Shown piece by piece: positions 10,490 to 18,515 of a stretch of 64,000 bases of DNA. The translations under genes and the position numbers were made by a program. The notes under the pieces were generated by a model. That model searched no databases. It was not told the origin of the DNA and saw only the letters and a list, made by a program, of their open reading frames with translations. Origin of the DNA: Sporosarcina sp. FSL K6-1522 (GTDB taxonomy: Bacteria; Bacillota; Bacilli; Bacillales_A; Planococcaceae); assembly GCF_038622445.1 (NCBI RefSeq), contig NZ_CP152019.1, positions 3,198,501 to 3,262,500 of the forward strand, given 5' to 3'. Within the stretch, counting starts at the first letter, position 1. Every line of letters starts with the position of its first letter.

Positions 10490-11815
10490 TTAAATCCCTC
10501 CCACGAATCGATTCGAATTAAGAATTTTGTTTGGATCAACCTTTGATTTAATTCCTTCTAATAAGAAGAAATACGATGGCTTCTCCCCCCAAACATCCAC
10601 TTTCTGACGGAGAGATAAAGGTAAATGCTTCACAACCACATAACCGCCAAGCTTCGCAATCCTATTTCGCAGGTGGTGAATGGCTCCTTCAATATCCTCA
10701 CTCGTGCCTGTTAGATGTACTTGGCATAATCCATGCCCTAGGCCACCATGCGCCTCAACTTTTAAATTGAATGAGTCCATTAACGCTTCACTCTCCCGTA
10801 TCACAGTTGGGACATCGAGATTCACAACCCCAATTTTCAGAGAGGCCACTGTTTCCTTCCTTGTGTATTCCTCTGCACCATTCGGACAAATCGTGTAAAA
10901 CTGATGCCAAAATAATTGGGCTTCATTTTGAGAAAGAATGTCTATGCTTGTACCTGGAGGCTGGATGCTTTGAACAATTTTTTCTTGATAACGCACAGAG
11001 CTTTCTACATCCTCAAAAGAGATTGCTAACGTATACGTAAATTGTCCACTAAGCTTTTGAGCTAAAGAAGGATTCAATAATTCAAGCGTGATAGGCTCCA
11101 ACGTTGAATCTAAAAGCGTTTTGGAAAACGTTCGAATGTCATCAAGATTGCCTTCCGGGAAAAATACGAGGATAAGACTTTCACATTTTGCAAGTGGACG
11201 AAGCTTTACAGTGACCTCTGAGACAACTCCGAGTGTTCCCATTGCACCGATAAAAAGCTTGTTCATATCATACCCCGCCACATTTTTCACCACTTTCCCA
11301 CCGGAACGAATGACGGTTCCATCAGGATAAACGTTCCGAAGTCCAATCACCACATCACGTGAAGATCCATATCCTAGACGTTTGGGACCGCTTTCATTTG
11401 CTACAACAATACCCCCAATCGTTGCCAATTCAGGCCATGCAGGATCCAATGAAATTTTCTGGTTGTACTTCGCTAAGTATTCTTGCAGCTCTTGAAAGGT
11501 TGTGCCTGCCTTAACGGTAAGTGTCATGTCGCCCGCTGTATGCTCGACAATTCCTTTATAATTCGCCAGTGAAAGGAGGATATCCGCAGATTCAGTTAAG
11601 CCGCCAAACCCTCTTTTCGTTCCTCCGCCCATCACGGTTATTTTTTTCCCATAATCGTTGGCGTATTTTAAGATAGCGGCGATTTCCTCTTCTAAAGTTG
11701 GGAAAACGCTCACCTGTCCGCTGTTACCGAGGGGATGGTGTGGATTTTCTCCTTCTTTGATTCGTTCCTTCGGGATAACTGATGTTAAGTCACTTACAAG
11801 CTCTGTTGCGATCAA
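10490..11815 (-). CDS. glcE: Glycolate oxidase FAD-binding subunit GlcE
   Basis: About 441 aa. One FAD-binding PCMH domain (VMGGGTKRGFGG, LATIGGIVVANESGPKRLGYG, MGTLGVVSEVTVKL) followed by a shorter C-terminal part, as in GlcE. The start is a TTG: the one at 11815 lies 9 bases after GGAGG; a second TTG at 11821 is only 3 bases from it and is less likely. First structural gene after the regulator, from which it is separated by 73 bases that may hold its own promoter. Confidence 0.88.
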   Translation of the reverse strand: MIATELVSDLTSVIPKERIKEGENPHHPLGNSGQVSVFPTLEEEIAAILKYANDYGKKITVMGGGTKRGFGGLTESADILLSLANYKGIVEHTAGDMTLTVKAGTTFQELQEYLAKYNQKISLDPAWPELATIGGIVVANESGPKRLGYGSSRDVVIGLRNVYPDGTVIRSGGKVVKNVAGYDMNKLFIGAMGTLGVVSEVTVKLRPLAKCESLILVFFPEGNLDDIRTFSKTLLDSTLEPITLELLNPSLAQKLSGQFTYTLAISFEDVESSVRYQEKIVQSIQPPGTSIDILSQNEAQLFWHQFYTICPNGAEEYTRKETVASLKIGVVNLDVPTVIRESEALMDSFNLKVEAHGGLGHGLCQVHLTGTSEDIEGAIHHLRNRIAKLGGYVVVKHLPLSLRQKVDVWGEKPSYFFLLEGIKSKVDPNKILNSNRFVGGI

Positions 11816-11888
11816 GTGCAAACACCTCCAATTATTATGTCAATACAAACACGATTTTATGGTACCGCGATCCTACTGAAATTCATCA

Positions 11889-12593
11889 TTATTTCCGCAA
11901 TGACTGCTGTAAAATATGGCTTTTCAAAAGCTCCTCCTCAACAAAATTTAAATGGTTGCTCATCATACGATGTGCTTTTGTCGATTCCCTTTTTTTAACA
12001 GCTTCGTAGATTTCAAGATGCTGGTTTTCGATTTTTTTAACCGTGTCGGGATATTTCTTGATGTATTGATGAAAATCAATCATCGATTTTTTAGTCGTTT
12101 CTGAAATAAACCGCATAAATTGGATCAACATTTCATTGCCCGTTGATTCTGCCATTGCCAGATGAAAATGATAATCAGACTCCCATTCGTTGGCAGATGG
12201 ATTGAAAATGCATTCCCCCATCTTCAGTAAGTCTTCCTCCGTTCGGTGTATGGCGGATGTTTCAGCTATTCCAGTTTCTAAAATTTTTCTTACTTGAAAA
12301 AGCTCAATGATATCTTTTGAACTGGGAAGTAACAGATGATGGTTAAACAAATTGGATGAATCAAACTCGCAAATATATGTCCCTTCCCCTTGCTTCACAT
12401 AAACGGTTCCTTTTCCACTTAAAGTTGTGATTGCATCACGGACCGCAGATCTTCCAACACCAAACAAATCACACAGCTCACGGACAGAAGGAAGCTTCTC
12501 ACCTGCCTGAAACGTGCCCATTTCAATTAGCTTTTCAATTTCTTCTGTAACCGATTCCGATACTTTCTTTGTTGGAATTTTTTCAACAATCAT
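11889..12593 (-). CDS. GntR-family regulator with FCD ligand domain (GlcC/LldR type)
   Basis: About 234 aa. N-terminal winged helix-turn-helix (about residues 10-70, LPSVRELCDLFGVGRSAVRDAI) and C-terminal all-helical FCD domain with the metal-ligand histidines (FHLAMAESTGN, HLEIYEAVKKR). Members sense small 2-hydroxy or dicarboxylic acids. Its place upstream of glcE in the same direction argues that it controls the glycolate genes and possibly itself. The ATG at 12593 follows GGTGGAAGG; a GTG four codons earlier is less well spaced. A weak palindrome, CAGA-N9-TCTG, just upstream at about 12614-12630 could be an operator, unproven. Confidence 0.88.
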   Translation of the reverse strand: MIVEKIPTKKVSESVTEEIEKLIEMGTFQAGEKLPSVRELCDLFGVGRSAVRDAITTLSGKGTVYVKQGEGTYICEFDSSNLFNHHLLLPSSKDIIELFQVRKILETGIAETSAIHRTEEDLLKMGECIFNPSANEWESDYHFHLAMAESTGNEMLIQFMRFISETTKKSMIDFHQYIKKYPDTVKKIENQHLEIYEAVKKRESTKAHRMMSNHLNFVEEELLKSHILQQSLRK

Positions 12594-12908
12594 GAATCCT
12601 TCCACCTTTCCTAACAGACATCACATATCTGACAAGCTATCTCGTAGCTTTAATTAAATCACCCGAATTCAGAATATTCAATAGTATTTTAGAATTGAAT
12701 GAATATTAGGATTATTGAACGAGTTATTGTTGCTTTGTATTCATTTTTTATGAACAAGCATCTTAACAGGACATTCCCTACTATAATTTGCTTGTTTTTG
12801 TCTGATTAACGGGGAAATTTGAACTTTGGGAGGTTTTTTCCCGATTTTTGGTGAGTGAATTGAAGTATCAGGTTACTAGGAATAAATCACATTCAGCGGG
12901 TAAACAAA

Positions 12909-12946
12909 AAAAGAATTACACAGAAATAAGTCGATGTAATTCTTTT
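12909..12946. terminator. Terminator-like hairpin in a gene-poor stretch
   Basis: 12-bp perfect stem (AAAAGAATTACA / TGTAATTCTTTT) with a 14-base loop and A/T flanks, able to work on both strands. It lies in 12594-13231, which contains no intact gene; on the minus strand it would terminate the frameshifted mini-gene at 13015-13136. Confidence 0.65.
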
Positions 12947-13014
12947 AAAGGCTAGTGATAATATGTATACTTTTGATTGTTTTGGTGGCCCGTATGAATA
13001 TCAGGTTTCTTGAC

Positions 13015-13136
13015 TTAAAATTCTGTGTTTGCGCATGGAATAAATCCATCTTCCTTTAAAGTAGAAGTTATCTCCACACGAACATCAATCCCGCTATCTT
13101 TAGCGTTTTAATCTCCTCTTCTGTAATTTCAAGCAT
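13015..13136 (-). pseudogene. Frameshifted small gene of unknown function
   Basis: A candidate ATG at 13136 follows GGGAG. The frame begins MLEITEEEIKTLK, then continues in the next frame as DSGIDVRVEITSTLKEDG and stops at 13015. Joining the two by a single-base correction in the A-rich run near 13100 gives a coherent acidic protein of about 40 aa. I do not recognise it. It could be a genuine frameshift or a sequencing error. Confidence 0.4.
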
Positions 13137-13231
13137 CCCGCCGCGCTCCCTTGTTAATATTTTCAGTAACAATTGATACAATCCAAGTCAAAAGTACTTA
13201 TTATCCTACACGACTCAATGTTAAACATTAA

Positions 13232-13969
13232 TTAACTGTACTTATCTACTTTAGTTTTACCATAGAAGCCATTAATAAGCAGACTAGCAAACAGGGAAAT
13301 CCCAGTAAACTCCATTGCTTTATTTAAAATAGTATGGACACTCAATGCAAATTGACCGATATTATCAGTTAATAAAATTTCAATCATACTATTGCCTATT
13401 TTGGACGGTGCCGTCATAAAATGCTGGGAGAAGCTAAAATAAAATTGGTCCCAGCGAGTAACTTTCACTCCTCCCGTTTCCATATCATACAGACTAAAAA
13501 TAAGATCATAAATAATAAATGAAAACACTATATCTGGAAATAATAAAAACATAAAAAATAGAATTATATATATAGATCTCGTCCCTATGAAAGCTTGTTT
13601 TTCCGGATTTATTTGCATTATTACACTAAACATCGTTCTTAAGATATAATATCCTGTCGCAAGTATTATTAATACAAGCACCGTAATAATGATACCTCTC
13701 TCACCTTTTTTGCTTAAGTGTTCTCCAAATTGCAAGATGAAATACATTAAATCTAGGAGAAGTAAACCAAATAAAATTGGTTTTATAACAAAAAAATAAT
13801 GATGTGGGAAAGGTGTTTTAATTAGTAGTAAAAATAACAATAAAATTGCAGATACTATTAATAAGAACGGTAGAAAGAATTCACTTGGAAATAAAGGCAT
13901 GGCAGCGTAAAACAACATAGCAAAAAAAAGAATATAGTTAGAAACTTTTTCATTCAATATCCACTTCAT
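13232..13969 (-). CDS. Multipass membrane protein of unknown function
   Basis: 245 aa with about six strongly hydrophobic segments (roughly residues 12-30, 33-50, 60-82, 92-112, 129-155 and 215-235) and a polar stretch (GGVKVTRWDQFYFSFSQHF) before the last helix. No family recognised. The ATG has a strong GGAGGAG site that lies inside the upstream broken frame, and the two overlap by 20 bases, so they were probably one operon. AT-rich codon use differs from the glc genes and suggests horizontal origin. Confidence 0.6.
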   Translation of the reverse strand: MKWILNEKVSNYILFFAMLFYAAMPLFPSEFFLPFLLIVSAILLLFLLLIKTPFPHHYFFVIKPILFGLLLLDLMYFILQFGEHLSKKGERGIIITVLVLIILATGYYILRTMFSVIMQINPEKQAFIGTRSIYIILFFMFLLFPDIVFSFIIYDLIFSLYDMETGGVKVTRWDQFYFSFSQHFMTAPSKIGNSMIEILLTDNIGQFALSVHTILNKAMEFTGISLFASLLINGFYGKTKVDKYS

Positions 13970-14270
13970 TTCTATATCTCCTCCGATAATGTAAAATAAA
14001 AGTTCCTGTTAATGATAAATCAATAGATGACCTTTCCTCACCCAATTTTCTATTAACAAATTTTTCGCCGCTAATATTTTCGTACACTTTTAAATCACCA
14101 GAAGTCACCCAATAATCGACCTTGTAATAGTATTCAACATCTAAATAGTGCCCCATAAAACTTTCATCTGTAATTGATTTATAAAACTTCCCGACTTTTC
14201 CCATGAACGTTTTCGCGGCAACTTGAAAATGATTAATTTCATCTCTTGGCCAATCAACTTGATAGTTCCG
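13950..14270 (-). pseudogene. 5'-truncated gene of unknown function, partner of the membrane protein
   Basis: The coding-like frame runs without a good start: residues such as NYQVDWPRDEINHFQVAAK continue smoothly into MGKVGKFYKSITDES, upstream of the only ATG (14204), which has no ribosome binding site. Before 14270 there is a stop, but another minus frame stays coding-like to about 14420 (NGHNLKNKILINQYDKGKE). This pattern fits a longer gene broken by a frameshift. No family recognised; the C-terminal part is rich in aromatic beta-strand-like residues. Confidence 0.45.
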
Positions 14271-14738
14271 TTATTAACGTACTTTTTAATATTATATTAC
14301 CCGATTATATCGTTAGTATTTTTTACTTCTTTCCCTTTATCGTATTGGTTTATAAGAATTTTATTTTTTAGATTGTGGCCATTTGACAATTCGTTTTTTG
14401 AACAATACTTAACCTTTCCCAATTTCCTCCCACATTTTCAACTTACTCCACAAAACTACGATATTCGCCAATACCGTCATGCTGTGAAGGGTTTGGAATA
14501 TGCCGAAATGCTCATTAGCCTAGCAGATAAATCCGTCAACAGTCGCTACACCGGGAAAAATTCGAATAAACTTCTTGATAAACCCACGAAGTTTTTGGAT
14601 TTCCCCCTTTGTAAACTATATGTTCGCTGTTCATAAAAAAACTAACAAGACTCTTTCCCAAATACTGGCGGAATACATTGAGAAAGAGAATAGGAAAAGT
14701 TTTTTATAATCATTTTTTCTTACTCCAACATGTAAAGA

Positions 14739-14779
14739 AAAGGTCTTCCATCGTGGTGTCGCAACCCTGGAAGACCTTT
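14739..14779. terminator. Terminator-like hairpin
   Basis: 12-bp perfect stem (AAAGGTCTTCCA / TGGAAGACCTTT) with a 17-base loop and T-rich flank on the plus strand. It lies in 14420-15082, which has no intact gene. Just upstream on the plus strand, 14620-14709 encodes a plausible 29-residue tail (FAVHKKTNKTLSQILAEYIE) that may be the end of a decayed gene. Confidence 0.55.
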
Positions 14780-15082
14780 ATTCATACTTTCATATCTGTT
14801 GCAACTTCGGATAGGGAACCAACCGGATATCAATCAGAGACGGTAATAGGTTCTGAAAAATAATTTGAAATTGTTTCGGAATCCGGTACCCTCAAGGTCT
14901 CACCTTAATCCCCTTCTCACTTCATCCCATTTTTCTTTCAATGGCATTCCTTCCACAGTGGCTTATTCCAACATCTCATCGATAGGTGCCATGGGTCTGA
15001 ATGGGTATTGACAATATCACAATCCGCGAAAGAACAAGAATGGTTTCAGTACCTAGTCCCCCGTGAGAACAGCACCTTTCAT

Positions 15083-15574
15083 TCATCCCCCACCACCAGC
15101 AGCCCCCTGAGCAGCTTTCGCACAATCAATCGCCACAACAAGTGCCACGAGAAGCGGTTCCATTTCATCATCCGCAATTTGTAACTGGTAACTATCGCCC
15201 CATGTGAACCACTTTTTGCTGACGGCGCCGATCATTTCTCCGTTTTAGTACACTTCGAAATCCATGTCCCACCAATTTCCCTGTACTTCTATCCCGGCGG
15301 CATCAATCGTATACCGTGCTTTCAAAAAAGAAAATTCCTTTTTAATCATCAGCGTTTCTCGCCCATGTACATCCACCAAGAAAGTCGGCAGGAAACTAAA
15401 TGTTTTCTTCGTAATCATCGCAACTTCCTGCCTGGCCGCATCCATAATCGAAAACGTCTTCGGCACTTGCATGAAGCTCCCTTCCACAAAATACACTTCG
15501 TTCTCCAGTTCATCTTTCACCGAAAACTTACCACTCAAGCTCAATACCTTTTGCTTGATATACAGCTGTCTCAT
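15083..15574 (-). pseudogene. LURP-one-related protein, copy 1, with internal stop
   Basis: Reads as a LURP-one/Tubby-like C-terminal beta-barrel protein: MRQLYIKQKVLSLSGKF at the start and WWDMDFEVY in the middle. The frame is broken by TAA at 15245-15247 exactly where the second copy (17927-18367) has CAA. Past the stop the same frame continues NGEMIGAVSKKWFTWGDSY and ends at 15083 after a glycine-rich tail. The ancestral protein was therefore about 163 aa. The C-terminal tail after LLVAL differs from copy 2 and probably shows the original end. Start ATG follows GGGGGGG. Confidence 0.8.
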
Positions 15575-15677
15575 GCAATCCCCCCCAGACGATTTCTAAT
15601 CAATCCTCTTATCTTTCATACGAAACGAATGAAGAAACGTTTCAATTTTGGAGGAGTTTCTTTTTAGCACCACACAT

Positions 15678-15912
15678 TTAGAACCTGGCATCACTCAAAC
15701 CCACCTCCGCACCAACACCCGCTCCCCCGCCCAGGTATGTCCCAGATAATACGGGCATGCAACAAATTGTTGGCGGTGGAAGTATAAAATGTACACGGAC
15801 CCCTTTCATCGAAATGAAGGAGCTTTGACATTGGCCAAGCGTTTCGGTTACTCCCAGAATAAATAAAAATGCCAGGTTCTAACACAATTCAGAATTGCGT
15901 TAGAACCTGGCA
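15678..15912. repeat. Short segment bounded by inverted repeats, with a palindromic end
   Basis: TTAGAACCTGGCA (15678-15690) recurs inverted as TGCCAGGTTCTAA (15870-15882). The right end continues into a near-perfect 21-bp-arm palindrome (15870-15912, one mismatch) that ends again in TTAGAACCTGGCA. The enclosed DNA is a gene fragment (next entry). This may be a miniature mobile or REP-like element that captured the fragment. Confidence 0.55.
15691..15860 (-). pseudogene. Fragment of the 157-aa protein encoded at 19563-20030
   Basis: Two minus-strand frames together match the C-terminus of the intact gene: SKLLHFDERG in one frame, then FHRQQFVACPYYLGHTWAGE in another, against PKLFHFDERS and FHRNKVVAYPYYLGHARAGE in the intact copy. 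One indel separates the halves and the first two thirds of the gene are missing. It lies next to LURP-one copy 1, just as the intact gene lies in the region of LURP-one copy 2. Confidence 0.75.
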
Positions 15913-16006
15913 CCTTATTCAATGAAGTTTTTGCAAAGAAGTAAATACCCAGCTTACATGACAGTTATTGGAGGTTCATTACTTTTCTCCCCTAACACCA
16001 GAAAAC

Positions 16007-16447
16007 CTAACCATTATAAACACTTGCGCATGTTCCTGCTGCTGGTTCATAAAAACAATGATTTTTAAATTGACCAGTAAAAGGTTGCCCGTACCAGGTT
16101 GGAGGACAGGGAGCATACGGATTAAAGTACCAAAGGGCGAATTTCGCTGGATGTTCTCTCCAATGATCCAAATTTTGTTTTGCTAACCTTTTTTCTGTAG
16201 ATCTCGCTCTCTGATAAAATAAATTCCCTTTTTGCACGGCTTCAAAAGAATAATTATTTCCTTGCACCTGAAAAATGACATCTTCAATTGATCTTACGTC
16301 CCCGAAGTCCAAGCAATCCGCGACCGCACGGTTAACAATAACATTGCCAACATATAACATCCCTTGCTTTCCTTCACCTTCAGCTTCCGCTCTCATCATC
16401 CTTGCCATTAGATCAACGTCTGCATCTCGATATTTGACTCTTGCCAT
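16007..16447 (-). CDS. cwlJ: CwlJ/SleB-type cell-wall hydrolase (spore germination)
   Basis: 146 aa, single Hydrolase_2 domain with no signal peptide and no peptidoglycan-binding domain, the CwlJ layout (SleB is longer and exported). Motifs: LMARMMRAEAEGEGKQGMLYVGNVIVNR with the catalytic Glu and FWYFNP-like ALWYFNPYAP. CwlJ depolymerises spore cortex muramic-delta-lactam peptidoglycan during germination. The ATG follows GGGGTGG. No GerQ partner is seen nearby. The symbol is by domain layout; other small SleB paralogues exist. Confidence 0.85.
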   Translation of the reverse strand: MARVKYRDADVDLMARMMRAEAEGEGKQGMLYVGNVIVNRAVADCLDFGDVRSIEDVIFQVQGNNYSFEAVQKGNLFYQRARSTEKRLAKQNLDHWREHPAKFALWYFNPYAPCPPTWYGQPFTGQFKNHCFYEPAAGTCASVYNG

Positions 16448-16599
16448 TTTTCCACCCCAACTGTATGGTATGAAAGAAAGTGTACATTGATGTCATTTCC
16501 AAAAAAAGGAATATCTACCACTTCAGCGAGCGCCCTATCTGTGGAAGTTTAGCGTGTACGTTAGTTTGCTTTAGAACTGGATATTTTTATGTGTTTCTT

Positions 16600-17244
16600 T
16601 TATCCTCCATGTTCTTCAATTATCCGCATTGCAATGCCCGTTAACTCGTCATGTTCAGTAAATCGTTCACTAAGCATATCCGTAAGAATATGTTCTAGGA
16701 AGTATTGTACACAGTTCATATCTTGAAACAGCAGTATTGTCCTTAATGCTTCTTCGTATATCTCTATAAACAAAGGCTCTGGATTATCCTTTTGAATCTC
16801 ACCAAATGCTTCATAAAGCAAATCAATTTTATCAGCAACAGATAAAATGCACCCCTCCAATGTTTCATCTTTACCTTCTTTAAATCGCTCCAAATAAATG
16901 TCTTGAAACTCAGATGGAAGTTCCTTTTCTACAAACTTTCTTGTCATTTCCTCCTCTACTTCACTGAATAGTTGCTTCAACTCTTTCGAAGCATATTTAA
17001 CTGGCGTCTTTATATCTCCCGTAAAAAGTTCCGCGTAATCATGGTTCAATGCCTTTTCATATAGGATTCTCCAATCCACTTTCCGACCAGATTCCTCTTC
17101 GACCGTTCCAAGAAATTGAGCGATTTTTGTAACCTTAAATGAATGACTGGCGACGGAATGCTCCTGATATTTAAACTTTCCTGGACAACGAATAATTTGT
17201 TCTAAATCAGATAAGCTTTTAAAATATTGATGTACACCCATCAT
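16600..17244 (-). CDS. HD-domain phosphohydrolase (YfbR-like)
   Basis: About 214 aa. Metal-binding HD signature: His in SVASHSFKVTKIAQ, the HD pair in ALNHDYAELFTGDIKTPVKY, and a distal Asp in LSVADKIDLLYEAFGEI. This spacing matches the YfbR group, which removes phosphate from 5'-deoxynucleotides. The ATG at 17244 has AAAGG at 8 bases; earlier GTG and ATG codons are too close to it. Transcribed alone. Nucleotide substrate is an inference from the family. Confidence 0.8.
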   Translation of the reverse strand: MMGVHQYFKSLSDLEQIIRCPGKFKYQEHSVASHSFKVTKIAQFLGTVEEESGRKVDWRILYEKALNHDYAELFTGDIKTPVKYASKELKQLFSEVEEEMTRKFVEKELPSEFQDIYLERFKEGKDETLEGCILSVADKIDLLYEAFGEIQKDNPEPLFIEIYEEALRTILLFQDMNCVQYFLEHILTDMLSERFTEHDELTGIAMRIIEEHGG

Positions 17245-17520
17245 ATTCATCACCTTTCTTTAGTTTTGGGGGCTATCGCATAGAAAACCTAGTCAGACAA
17301 CGACTCATATTTATACTTTATAACAGGGCTGTGTTCGCTTTAAGCATTGTCTTTCAATACTTTCCCTTATTCTGACTAAAGTATGCAGGAAAGGGACTAA
17401 TATCATACAAGCAAGAATTTAGTCACACAGGCCGTGCTTCGGTAGTCCGTTCAGCCACTTCTCAATAATATGATTAACTATGGCATCTGGATTTTTCCTC
17501 TCTATACATACAAAAGACCA

Positions 17521-17562
17521 TTAATTTTCATGACGATAAAGATTTATCGTCATGAAAATTAA
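17521..17562. repeat. Perfect 20-bp-arm palindrome
   Basis: Arms 17521-17540 and 17543-17562 are exact reverse complements with only two bases between. It stands 40 bases before the broken pcm frame. It could be a bidirectional terminator or a cruciform site; there is no long T-run directly after the stem, but the stem itself ends in T/A. Confidence 0.75.
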
Positions 17563-17601
17563 CAGCCTCTACAATGGTTCATTCAATCCACATATGTTTA
17601 A

Positions 17602-17945
17602 TTCGCCTATATGGACGAGGCCATTCCAATCGGGCATGAACAAACCATTTCCCAGCCTTCCTTCGTACTCGAAATGACATTGGCCATCAAATTGCAGCAC
17701 CATTCAAAAGAGCTGGAAATTGGAACCGGATCCGGCTTCCAGACCACCCTACTCGCCGCCTTTTCGAACTCCGTTTATACAATTGAACGAATTGCAGCCT
17801 TGCATGAACAGGCAAAAGAAAGATTGGAAAAAGCCGGTTTCTCTAACATCCATTTCAAGCTGGATGACGGTAGCACCGGTTGGGAAGACCACGCTCCTTA
17901 TAACCGAATTATGGTGACTGCCGCCGCTACCCAAGTGCCACGAGA
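17602..17945 (+). pseudogene. pcm: Fragment of protein-L-isoaspartate O-methyltransferase
   Basis: Encodes the central part of the enzyme: AIPIGHEQTISQPS, the SAM-binding LEIGTGSGFQTTLLA, VYTIERIAALHEQA and DGSTGWEDHAPYNRIMVTAAA. The N-terminal ~50 residues are missing (an in-frame stop lies just before 17602). After about 17945 the reading continues only as antisense to LURP-one copy 2, so the C-terminal third is lost. The intact enzyme repairs isoaspartyl residues using S-adenosylmethionine. Clearly a relic produced by rearrangement. Confidence 0.85.
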
Positions 17946-18367
17946 AGCGGTTCCATTTCATCATCCGCAATTTGTAACTGGTAACTATCGCCCCATGTGA
18001 ACCACTTTTTGCTGACAGCACCAATCATTGCTCCGTTTTGGTACACTTCAAAATCCATGTCCCACCAATTTCCCCGTACTTCTATCCCAGCCGCATCGAT
18101 TGAATAACGTGCTTTCAAAAAAGAAAATTCCTTTTTAATCATCATCGTTTCTTGACCATGCACGTCGACCAAAAAAGTCGGTAGGAAACTAAATGTTTTC
18201 TTCGTAATTATCGCAACTTCCTGTCTGGCCACATCCATAATGGAAAATGTCTTCGGCACTTGCATGAAGCTCCCTTCCACAAAATACACTTCGTTCTCCA
18301 GCTCATCCTTCACCGAAAACTTGCCGCTTAGGCTCAATACCTTTTGCTTAATATACAGCTGTCTCAT
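17927..18367 (-). CDS. LURP-one-related protein, copy 2
   Basis: 146 aa from the ATG at 18367, which follows GGGAGGG; earlier in-frame starts lack a site. LURP-one/Tubby-like beta-barrel fold, no signal peptide or membrane helix; bacterial members have no established biochemical role. The gene is about 90% identical by eye to copy 1 (15083-15574) over its body and part of its upstream region. Its last residues (VALG, then TAG) come from the junction with the pcm fragment, so about 17 residues of the original glycine-rich tail are missing. Whether the shortened protein works is unknown. Confidence 0.75.
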   Translation of the reverse strand: MRQLYIKQKVLSLSGKFSVKDELENEVYFVEGSFMQVPKTFSIMDVARQEVAIITKKTFSFLPTFLVDVHGQETMMIKKEFSFLKARYSIDAAGIEVRGNWWDMDFEVYQNGAMIGAVSKKWFTWGDSYQLQIADDEMEPLLVALG

Positions 18368-18515
18368 GCAATCCCTCCCGTATCGAAAGACTATTCCCAA
18401 TCAATCCTTTTATCTCTCACACGATACTAATGAAGAAAGGTTTCATTACTGGAGGGATTTCTTTATTTAACACCGCATAATTGGGGCAATAACCTGTATA
18501 GTTTACGTTGCAAAG

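Noticed and set aside
11835..11870. TTGACA in front of glcE as a promoter -35
   Set aside because: No acceptable -10 fits before the ribosome binding site; the start point would fall in the coding region.
14223..14636. Plus-strand frame of 137 codons starting MKMINFISWPIN
   Set aside because: No ribosome binding site, and its first half is antisense to the coding-like frames of the broken gene at 13950-14420; low-complexity hydrophobic run comes from AT-rich antisense.
16461..16467. CATACAG before cwlJ as a sigma-E -10 element
   Set aside because: It directly abuts the ribosome binding site, so the transcript would start inside it.
17945..18000. Extension of the pcm frame into a continuous 129-codon protein
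   Set aside because: After the pcm part the codons are simply the antisense of LURP-one copy 2, so the extension is not protein sequence of the enzyme.
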